NCBI GenBank assembly: GCA_947034895.1 | Contig: OX344762.1 | Coordinates: forward strand, 250,501-314,500 | DNA: 64,000 bases | Origin: Rhytidiadelphus loreus | Taxonomy: Eukaryota > Streptophyta > Bryopsida > Hypnales > Hylocomiaceae | Direction: 5' to 3' | Shown: positions 55,720-64,000 of the stretch, one piece after another | How the letters are laid out: each line of letters opens with the position of its first letter | How positions within the stretch are numbered: the first letter of the stretch is position 1 | Notes under the pieces: generated by a model | Databases searched by the model: none | What the model was told of the DNA's origin: nothing | Seen by the model: the letters and a program-made list of their open reading frames with translations, nothing else | Position numbers and translations under genes: made by a program

Positions 55720-57600
55720 AACCATCACAATCAATGTGGTTTTTTATTCGATAAAAAGACTAAAAGAAAAAGAAAAATTTAAAATTTAAAATTTTGGAGA
55801 TAAAAAATTAAAAAAATTAAAATACTTATCTTAGATCACATCCTAGATTTTGCATGACTCTTTGAAATCCGGTTGCCTTATACTGGACCATTGTAAGAGA
55901 TGAAATTGTCAAAGATGTTTTCAAAGGGTAAAGCCCTACAATTCACAAAGTTCCCTTACTTCAAGCTAGATTATGCACCAAAAAAAAATTTAAAAGCACC
56001 TAACCTCTGACACTTACTTGGAGCCCACATCCACATTCCCTTAAAATGAAAAAAAAAATTAATCAAAATACCTTTGCACAAATCCATATTCATCACTATA
56101 TCTTCAGAACTTTAGTACGAATCCGTATCCATCTATTAAAAAAATGGGAATTTTAAGTACGAATTGATACCCATTACAACATCTTCGCACCTTAAGTATG
56201 AACCTTCCATTGAAAATTGAAATTAGGGTGCCTTATTCTGAATTAAGAATATTTTGTAGTATATAAATACTTACAGTTCCTTTATTATATAAATAAAAAT
56301 AGTTTCTTTTACAAGTTTTAAGCACACTAAATTATGAATGTTCTATAGTATATTAAGAGTTGTACTTTAGGATTACATTTTAAATACTTTTAGGGTCAAT
56401 CACTGTTTAAGAGTCTTGGAACTCTCTTAGTAAAATTTGAAATATGTGTACGTATATTGAATGACTTCAATGGCTTGTAAAGTATTTTTCTTGTACTAAG
56501 GCGAGTTAATTGTTCCTTACACCTTTTTTATTTTTATTTTCAAGAAGTAGAATTAATGATCTCATATTGTCCCTCTAAAAATTAGAGCTAATACACCTCC
56601 TTATTCATACTCTAGCACTTCGTTAATAACCTTATATATTATTTTCGAATTTCACGATTCATATGACTCTTCCCTATTGATAATGTGCCCCTTCCTCACG
56701 TGCAAATTGGTGTGTAAAGCATACACAAAATAGTGAAAATGGATTGCTACACACTATGTATGTAATTTATAGGTATCTCACATTTAATTAATATTTTAAT
56801 TTAGAGCACCGTAAACCCAATTTTTTTAATTTTGGATTGTTTAGATTAGGATTGACAGACTTTGTGTAAGAAAATGAAATCTTTAATTTTGTATGATACG
56901 TGAATGGCTTACAAATTCTCGTTCTGAATAGAATGCAAAGGCATAAAAAAGGCCTGCGGTTTAAACTATATCATAATTTTTTTATAAAAAATTTAAGATG
57001 AGTACATCCTTGAAATTCCAAATCTATACCTGATGATTGCAGAATGCATCCATACGTTTAGGTGACATCATCTACCTCTACAAAAATAAGAATTCTCATT
57101 AGAATTTGTACAACTTTATAAGAATTTTTTTTTCCACTATACAATGTAAGGATAAACAATTCGACCTCTATTGTACATTAAACAATTCTTAGTTAGCCAT
57201 TGGTAGGAAATAAACTATACCATCATTAAGTAAGTATTTTAGGGAATTCCGTAAATTACTTGGGCCTACTAGCTTTTAGCTTGCAAAACAAATAAGCACA
57301 CATGATGTCATTTGTTAAATAGTTCATGAAATAGATTTTAAAGGACATAATTGATTAAAGACATAGAAGTCCCATTCGAATGCATAGTAAAAGTGTCCTC
57401 AAAAAGTTTTTGGAATTAGAATTCTTTTTAAATTTTAGAAGTTGTTGAGGTTCTATTTGAACGCAATTCAATAATAATTCTAATACTTCTCACATTCAAA
57501 ATATGTAATTAAAGTTCTCCTTCTTTATTTACATTAATAAGAATTAGTTCAATGCTTTTATGAAATTCAATACATATGTACATTTAGGTGACAAGTTCTA
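55720..57600. other. AT-rich DNA without genes
   Basis: No coding frame, repeat array or terminus recognised. Confidence 0.5.
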
Positions 57601-57639
57601 GACATTCTCAAGTCATTAGACGATGACTCCCGTTTCACT

Positions 57640-57775
57640 CGAAGTAAACCGCGCCTGAAGACACCGTGACTCGAAAGACACCGCGCCTCAACCTGAAAAC
57701 ACCGCGCTGAAAACCTGAAAACACCGCGCTGAAAACTGCGCTGAAAACTGGAAGACAACGCGCCTCAAGAAGACT
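57640..57775. repeat. Short repeats ACACCGCGC(C)TGAAAAC
   Basis: Five or more copies of an 18-24 bp unit containing ACCGCGC and TGAAAAC. The minus-strand open frame through it is a by-product. Confidence 0.55.
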
Positions 57776-57937
57776 AAGCTAAAACTCGCCTGAAGGTCGA
57801 ACTCTGTGATGCCCTAAACCCCGCGTGCCCCAAACCAAAGCTACAAAAACAAAACGCGCTAAGCTGGAAAAATGTTCGTGAAAAAAGATTGGGAAACTTT
57901 CGGAGGAAAGGGACGACGGACCAACCCTGGTTCCAAC

Positions 57938-58030
57938 CCTCCTTCCCCGAACCTCCTTCCCCGAACCTCCTTCCCCGAACCTCCTTCCCCGGCTTCGGGC
58001 CTCTCCCGAACCTCCTTCCCCAGCTTCGGT
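57938..58030. repeat. 15-bp tandem repeat CGAACCTCCTTCCC
   Basis: Three to five near-perfect copies of CCCGAACCTCCTTCC, then diverged copies with GGCTTCGG. A simple minisatellite. Confidence 0.75.
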
Positions 58031-58129
58031 CCTTCCCAATCCTACTCCTTTTACCCTACAAGAGTGTATGTCGCCAAACTTGCCTCCCTAGAACCTATTT
58101 CTTCTAAGCTTCAAGTCCTATACATGTAG

Positions 58130-60650
58130 GTGTCTTGAACCCTTGAACAACATGTGGGTCATAATGAAAATCATCTATTTTTTCACCATGCGAATTGTTT
58201 GTTTAAAAAAATGATAAAGAAGAATTGAAAATTCATTTGATTTTGAAGAATTGAAAATTCAACCACAAATTCAACCCCATGACATTTGGGCTCTCTAAAT
58301 GTTCCAATTTTTAAAAAAAAATTAACCTTTGAATGTCTGGACGGTCATCATGGAAATCATTTGTTTTGTCACCGTACAAATTGTTGGCTTAAAAAAATGA
58401 AACATCAACAGATTGTAGTTGAAACTCTAATTGGAAGACAAACTATTGTAGTTGATCTTTATTTTTCACCATAAATTTTGGAAGATGAATAGTTACATTT
58501 GTGTCCAGTACGGCAAGATTGTTTCTCATTCATTTATCAAGAAATGGCTTAGCAGTTGTTTAGGGATTAAAGAAAGTAAAGAGTCCACGTAATGGGACTA
58601 AGAGATGTTGAAGACATGTATGAAGCAATTGTGCAAAGTGTGTTTCATTTCTTCTCATCCCATAATTTATCTCTTTTAGACTTTTTCACGTAATGTAGAC
58701 ATTTCCTTATTTCAAGAATTTCGGAAAAAATTCCATATCCATTGGGGGGGTTTATATTTTCTAATTTAAACAAATTTGAATAAAATTTAATCAATAGTAT
58801 TTCTAATTTGTAATGTACCTAACACTCTAAATAACCAAGGTTTTCTTTTTTGCTTCTTGGAATTCATTGTAAGTTTCAAATGAATCTAAGCATCTTTAGA
58901 ACTTATACACCAAAACACAATTTCCAAATTTCAAACCCTATTCAAGGCTTATGTAAGATTTTGAGCATTCCATATACTAAAATTTTACCCTAAATACAAA
59001 GTTTAGTAAATGTAACCAAACTTCTAAAGTATTGTCATGAATAAAAAAATAATTAAATAATAAATAATTTAGTTTTTTCTATGCTATTTTTTTTAAATTA
59101 TAAAGAACTTTTACTTTTTAGATGATCGTAATCTATAAAGGTCTAAACACCATTTTTTTTAAGATTAAACATTTAAAAAGGTATGGAATAACTATTAAAT
59201 GGCACAAGAAAGAAAATGTAGAAGTTCAAAATATTTTGAACTAGAATTTAGGATTCTTAAGTGAATAAATTTGGTGCCATTTGTTTGGTAAATCAACAAA
59301 ACATTAAAATTAAGTATTCATGTTTTGTAGTTTAAAGAACTATTATTTCATACATAACTTGCACTTTTTGAATAATTATGTGTTTGAAGTACAGAAGATG
59401 TAATAAAAGAATTTCTAAAACTTGTAGAGTACTAATTTTTTATACAATTTAGCGAGTCATTGTATGGGATACATTATAATACATTCATTTCTAGGAGGTG
59501 AACCTCTCATGAAGATTATTTATGTGACATTGAAGTCGTTCAAGGCTCTAAACCATGATGGAGTTAAAAATAATGATTGATAGCAAATGAATGGAAAGTC
59601 CATCATTCATTTCAATGTACTAACAAAGTAGTCTAATTTGAAGCCAATTATGCTCCAAATCATGGTTTGGGATGCCATGTAGGTGGACATGACGACTTCT
59701 TAGAACATGGGTCTCTACATTTTGTACACTTCACATAATTATTAAGCTTTTAAAAATGAGTATGGATCCTACTTTGTATAGTTCTAGTTCTCATACTTTC
59801 TTTTTGAAATATTCTAAGCGTGTGCTTTTTATTTCTTTTATCTTCATAAAAGTTTAGTTTTTTTTCATTGTAGTTCTTCATAGTGTTCTGCAAACTTTAT
59901 GTTTTTTCATCCAAATCATTCTAATTTAAAAAACAATTGAACAAAATTATATATTACACTGAAGAATCATAATTCTTTCAAATTTATACAAAAATTTAAC
60001 TAGTACAATATGTTGTTGATCTCCAATACTTATCCTCTTTAAAATTTCATAGCTCTTATGATTTTAGTTACATAATAAAAACAACATAATTACCTTCATT
60101 TTTCATTAGTTGCTAATGTATTGTACAAGACAAATAGCAAGAATTTGATGTGCTCATACGTAAATGCAAATTTCTTAGAATGAGTTTCAACATTTATGGA
60201 AAATAAAACATAACAAGTACCGCATTTTATAGAATTAAATGTTAAAAAATTCAGAATTGTACATTGTTCTTTGTTTTCAAAACAGAAGCTCAAAGTTCTA
60301 TATTTTTTTTATAAAATTAAATTACAGATTCAAAAGTACCATGTAAGATTTTGGGTAATTTTGAACATGTACGGTCATTTAGATGTCCACAACATTGGAG
60401 ATCCTTTATTAATTGAAACTAGTAATATTCAAAATAAAAAGGCATTATGTTTTATTGCCTGCTATTATTTCAAAAATTTCAAGAATCCTAATAAAATTTA
60501 TATAAGAAGCATCTTTCAATTTCAGGATATTGGAATTTCAGAAATAAATGTGAATTTTGAATATCATTTGCAAAATCAAGATGAATTCGTGAATGAATTC
60601 AATGAACATTGAATTCATGAGCATGTAATTTACATTTGTTGAAGACTTTG
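58130..60650. other. AT-rich DNA without genes
   Basis: Long A/T-rich sequence. The frame at 60271-60612 is AT-driven and lacks motif or splice support. Nothing else identified. Confidence 0.5.
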
Positions 60651-60659
60651 CTATTGCTC

Positions 60660-60755
60660 CTAAACCTTAAACCCTGAACCCTACACCCAAAACCCTACAT
60701 CATAAACCCTAAACCCTAAACCCTAAATCCTAAACCCTAAACCCTAAACCCCAAA
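60660..60755. repeat. Interstitial plant-type telomeric repeats
   Basis: About a dozen CCCTAAA units, several perfect in a row and others altered (CCCTGAA, CCCTACA). This is the complement of TTTAGGG, the common plant telomere repeat. It is embedded in AT-rich DNA, not at a chromosome end. Confidence 0.8.
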
Positions 60756-61221
60756 ATCCGAAAGTCCAAACTTCATTCCCTATTGAAAGCTTTCATTACG
60801 TACAATTCTGTTTATAGCCAATACACATTGGACCCAACATGTGCCAAATTTTTGTGGTTACCTACCGTAAACATTCATCTAAATCAGACATAAGAATAAA
60901 CTATTTAAAAAAAAGGTTGGTTGGTGGGTGGTGTATGAATTGCCAAATTTGCCAAATCCGAAATTCCACTGTGACTACAAAGAATATTTCCACATTTTTG
61001 GAAAAAAGGTCACTGCCAAAAATTCCACAAAGTACAAATCCCCCTATTAAAATCTAAAAAAGATCGGCTACGTCAGATCCCATTTCTATTCATAAAAATT
61101 TCCATCACATTCCACATCATTGTCATTATTTGGGGGATGATAATGTCAACGGCCCCATAATCCGAGGAGGTACTTCTCCCCTACGCCCTCAAAATTATGA
61201 AGATTTCAAATACTATTAAAT

Positions 61222-61310
61222 TTCCCGCTCACATTCTCCCGCTCACATTCTCCCGCTCACATTCTCCCACTCACATTCTCCCGCTCACATTCTCCCACTC
61301 ACATTCTTCC
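61222..61310. repeat. 14-bp tandem repeat CTCCCGCTCACATT
   Basis: Six copies with only G/A and C/T changes. GCTCACA is the complement of TGTGAGC, the unit repeated at the termini of the MULE at 22-41.5 kb. It lies about 1 kb upstream of the DDE transposase gene, so it may belong to the end of that gene's element. Confidence 0.7.
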
Positions 61311-61727
61311 GCTAGTGTGTGCATCGACTCTCTTCCTCGAGCACCTCATTTCCTCTCTCGTGTTTTCTAGTATTCCCTCCTCCGCGGCCTCTTGCAGACA
61401 TTGCTACCGCACGGCCTTTGAACATATGTTTTTGCAGTGCATTTATAAGTTTATGTGACTAATTTGCTTAGTTTTGCACGGGTTATCGTAAGTTTTTCTA
61501 TTTCCCTTCTCCCCTTCTCACTGAATGCTAGATTTCTGCTCTTGGTCGTTAGTGTTAAGCAAAGTTACATGTAGTATTACGTAGTCCTCCGATTCTTGGA
61601 GTTTAGGGAATTCAGGTGTCAAATCTCAAATGTTGTCATGTCTATGTTATGTTCAAGAATGAACAACCGATTCTTGCGCCGTAAATGTCGGAACTATAAA
61701 TTTGTCTATCACATATATGCATGGAGG

Positions 61728-62008
61728 TTATCCTCGGGTCGAGGATAACCACAAACATGAATAGATATTCAGAAACATGCATGCAGGTTATCCTCGTCTC
61801 GAGGATAATTTCAAACATGCAAGGAGATTAACCTTGAGCCTAGCATAATCACAAACATACATGGAGATTATCCTCGGGTCGAGGATAATCTGAAACATGC
61901 ATGAAGATTATCTTTCATCCGAGGATAATTTCCAACACGCACCGAGATTATCCTCGACCCGAGGATAATCTCCAACACGCACCGAGATTATCCTCGACCC
62001 GAGGATAA
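61728..62008. repeat. Palindrome array upstream of DDE transposase, 40-bp period
   Basis: Copies start at 61728, 61788, 61828 (decayed), 61868, 61908 (left arm mutated), 61948 and 61988. The last six are spaced exactly 40 bp apart. The unit is (G)TTATCCTCG-NNN-CGAGGATAA plus AAACATGCAT-like spacer. Sequence matches the palindromes at 48.9-54.2 kb. Confidence 0.9.
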
Positions 62009-62161
62009 TCACATACATACATAGAATATGAATGATAACCATAGACAAACATAGTCATTCATTGACATTTGAATTGATATACAGAGTTCATGTACATAAT
62101 AAGTGTGACACTCCAATGTCGACTGTGGGAATACATATTATCTCTCAATCTTGTCCGCCAG

Positions 62162-62308
62162 GTATCTTCGAATCGAAGATACATTTTGTTTTCTTACTCC
62201 TACTACCTACTCCAAAATGGTATACAATTTTACCTTCCAACTGAGGTTGCTTTGCTCCCTATTTTGTCAGTGTGTTCTACTTATTTATTATCCTCGACTC
62301 GAGGATAC
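62162..62308. repeat. Two further palindromes before the transposase exon
   Basis: GTATCTTCGA and TCGAAGATAC flank a central A (62162-62182, perfect). TTATCCTCGACTCGAGGATA is at 62288. The second stands about 40 bp upstream of the probable splice acceptor CACGCGCAG at 62348. Confidence 0.85.
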
Positions 62309-62349
62309 TCATAATAGTATGAATTAATTTTTTTTCTTTCACGCGCAGA

Positions 62350-64000
62350 ATGGATACTCCAGATGCCAACGAGTTTACAATTCCAATGCCAACTTTGCCG
62401 CCGGGTGTCGCAGCCTGCGAGGGATTTCCTCGAGCTTCTTGGTATACAAAATGCGTCACACTCAGAAATGAGGAGGGGGTAGAGGTGGCAAAAGGGATTT
62501 GTCATAATGTTGATGCAGATCTCGTCATTGACATGGACGGGCAGCCACTCGGTGATGACCGGGTTGCAATTCAAATTGCAAAGTCTTTGTGTGAGGCAGA
62601 TGTTCCGTCGGAGTGGATGTGGTCCATGCACTCCTGGCACATTTCTAGGGTCTACCTTAATGGTGCCAGCTTATATGACCACGAACAAACGCATCTCTTC
62701 AATACTGCAGTCTCTTCAAACGGTTCGAGGCGGCGTGTTCGGACTGGAGTTCGTTCCTATGAAAGCTCACGTGAGAGGACTGAGCCTACCAATCTCCCGA
62801 AGAAAGAAGCCCTCCTCACAGAGCAAGCAATTGCTGATGTTTCTAGTATGAAATGTTGCCAAAAGAATTGCTTGCAACCATTTCCACGTGGTCAGATTCA
62901 AGCTGTTTGGTCTCTACTTCATATTGATGGTGGAGTGTTCTGGCGCAAGTCACGTCTGCTTGACGTGCACAAGCAAACCCACACTGATTCCAATGGAAGG
63001 GACATGATTACCTTGGCAAACCATGAAATTTGTTCGGTTGCTTGGTGCGCCATCCATGGAGTATCGAAGGCTACCTTTTATAGATACAAGAAGATGGCAA
63101 AAGATGACCAGAAACCGGAGCATCATGGCAACCTTGGAATGAAAAAACCTCGGACACACACTTTGCAAGCAACAGCAACTCTTCGATTGTTAGTGGAGAA
63201 TGAAGCGGACAGGATGCCTCACAAATCGAGGACCCTTGAGTCTGGAGAGAAAGTCCCCTCCATGGTCCTACCGTCTGCATTTCGTTGGAAGGACAAGTTG
63301 CCACAGATTAACAATGTCAATTCCTCACTTCAATTGCAAAATATTTCGGCTAGTGGATTGAGCAACATACGTCGTCAATCTTTTCCAGAGTATGCTCCAA
63401 AGGCTAGAGGAGATAGTTTTTCTCGTTGTGGAACCTGCGATAGATATAGGCAACTTAAGAGTGCTTGCACTCCACGTTCACGAGCGCAAGACGTGTGGTC
63501 TAACAAATTGAGAGTGCACCTATCGGGGCAAAAGGCGCATAGGGACTTGTACTATGGAAACCGTTCAATGTATGAGATGTATCCTGACAAGGTTTTGACT
63601 ATAATCCATGACAAGATGGATCACTCAAAGACTGCTTCCCCTCATTACTCGCACAAGAGTAAGGGAAATGATTCTTTCATGAAGATGCCTGTCGCTGTTA
63701 CAGGCATGATTGCTCATGGTCATGGAGATGTGCGATATGCACACTATGGCTTGGACATATTCCCAACAGACTCCAACCATACTATTGGGTCCATTGCAAA
63801 ATTATTGCGAGATCTAGAATCCCAACCGAAGCATTCATCTCGTCAATTGTTTGTAGGAGGAGAGCGTTCTGAACTGACAGAGGCTTTGTTAATAGGTTCA
63901 GAGATTTGTACGGACTCTCTCGGGTCCCCCCCTGAAGTATTGGTGGAAGCTCAACCTCTTCCTCCAACATTGACTCTTCAGCTTGACAATGCTTCTGGCG
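62350..64000 (+). CDS. DDE/RNase-H-fold transposase, partial (runs off the window)
   Basis: The frame from ATG 62350, directly after a good acceptor (TTTCTTTCACGCGCAG|A), is open for 550 codons to the window end. It has an N-terminal region with KCCQKNCLQPF (Cys cluster) and VAWCAIHGVSKATFYRYKK (a helix-turn-helix-like segment). A C..C finger, FSRCGTCDRYRQL, follows. The catalytic core then has IIHDKMDHSKTASPH (first Asp), PVAVTGMIAHGHGD, FPTDSNHTIGSIAKLL, and LTLQLDNASG (second Asp) at the edge. The third acidic residue lies outside. This arrangement is shared with a widespread transposase-like family whose formal name I cannot give. Palindrome arrays lie immediately upstream. Confidence 0.7.
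   Translation, partial: MDTPDANEFTIPMPTLPPGVAACEGFPRASWYTKCVTLRNEEGVEVAKGICHNVDADLVIDMDGQPLGDDRVAIQIAKSLCEADVPSEWMWSMHSWHISRVYLNGASLYDHEQTHLFNTAVSSNGSRRRVRTGVRSYESSRERTEPTNLPKKEALLTEQAIADVSSMKCCQKNCLQPFPRGQIQAVWSLLHIDGGVFWRKSRLLDVHKQTHTDSNGRDMITLANHEICSVAWCAIHGVSKATFYRYKKMAKDDQKPEHHGNLGMKKPRTHTLQATATLRLLVENEADRMPHKSRTLESGEKVPSMVLPSAFRWKDKLPQINNVNSSLQLQNISASGLSNIRRQSFPEYAPKARGDSFSRCGTCDRYRQLKSACTPRSRAQDVWSNKLRVHLSGQKAHRDLYYGNRSMYEMYPDKVLTIIHDKMDHSKTASPHYSHKSKGNDSFMKMPVAVTGMIAHGHGDVRYAHYGLDIFPTDSNHTIGSIAKLLRDLESQPKHSSRQLFVGGERSELTEALLIGSEICTDSLGSPPEVLVEAQPLPPTLTLQLDNASG

Noticed and set aside
57779..58129. Frames over Pro/Ser-rich or Gly-rich tandem repeats
   Set aside because: They arise from the CGAACCTCCTTCCC minisatellite. 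Both strands are open equally.
60271..60612. 113-codon plus-strand frame
   Set aside because: Composition follows local AT content. No homology or regulatory context is visible.
48901..62308. Palindromes as a CRISPR array or bacterial REP sequences
   Set aside because: The spacers are themselves repeated, not unique, and the DNA is clearly eukaryotic with spliced genes.

Overview
This window is nuclear DNA from a eukaryote of the green-plant lineage. The evidence is spliced genes with GT/AG introns in phase, degenerate plant-type telomeric repeats (CCCTAAA) near 60.7 kb, TATA-box promoters, and transposase types I associate with streptophytes (Mutator-like with a SWIM finger). A charophyte alga, moss, lycophyte or fern would fit; I do not assign a genus. 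Almost everything recognisable is mobile DNA, much of it nested. I saw no tRNA, rRNA or CRISPR.

Left part, 0-19 kb. Two back-to-back TTAA-flanked elements (635-2512) are followed by non-coding AT-rich DNA. An integrase-type element follows at 6882-14819 (TGTCG...CGACA ends, AGGAG duplication). It carries a decayed gag-like gene and is itself split at that gene's start codon by a second element (7310-12453, TGTGAG...CTCACA ends, GATGG duplication). After a fragment of another gag-like gene and GC-rich minisatellites comes a gene for a protein with a UIM-like helix, interrupted by two TGA codons.

Centre, 18.7-43.1 kb. A protein-kinase-like gene on the minus strand is cut in two by a second copy of the TGTCG...CGACA element (19065-41967, GTGCA duplication). 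Removing the element rejoins the kinase reading frame exactly. Inside that copy sits a 19.5-kb Mutator-like element (22082-41548, 10-bp duplication, TGTGAGCG-rich inverted ends). It holds two divergent genes. One is a SWIM/WRKY-GCM1-like MULE transposase of 1184 aa. The other is an 11-exon gene of 1195 aa that fuses a ParB-like DGNHR domain to a beta-class (circularly permuted) amino-methyltransferase fold. Its first intron contains an 8-kb satellite array.

Right part, 43-64 kb. This holds CGGACGG-rich promoter tracts, a gene of unknown function, an FCP1/NLI-type phosphatase-like gene, and a second ParB-like (DGQHS) plus methyltransferase-like gene with degenerate catalytic motifs. From about 47 to 62 kb about 25 copies of a 21-nt palindrome (arms TTATCCTCGG and CCGAGGATAA or close variants) are scattered in introns, in an exon and in two tandem arrays, with 73-bp and 40-bp periods. 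The window ends inside a large ORF for a second, different DDE/RNase-H-fold transposase.

The most interesting idea is that large DNA transposons here carry ParB-methyltransferase genes as cargo together with their own palindromic repeats. This could be a transposon-borne DNA-modification or partition-like system. The gene models rest on phase-consistent splice sites read by eye. Functions are inferred from motifs only.
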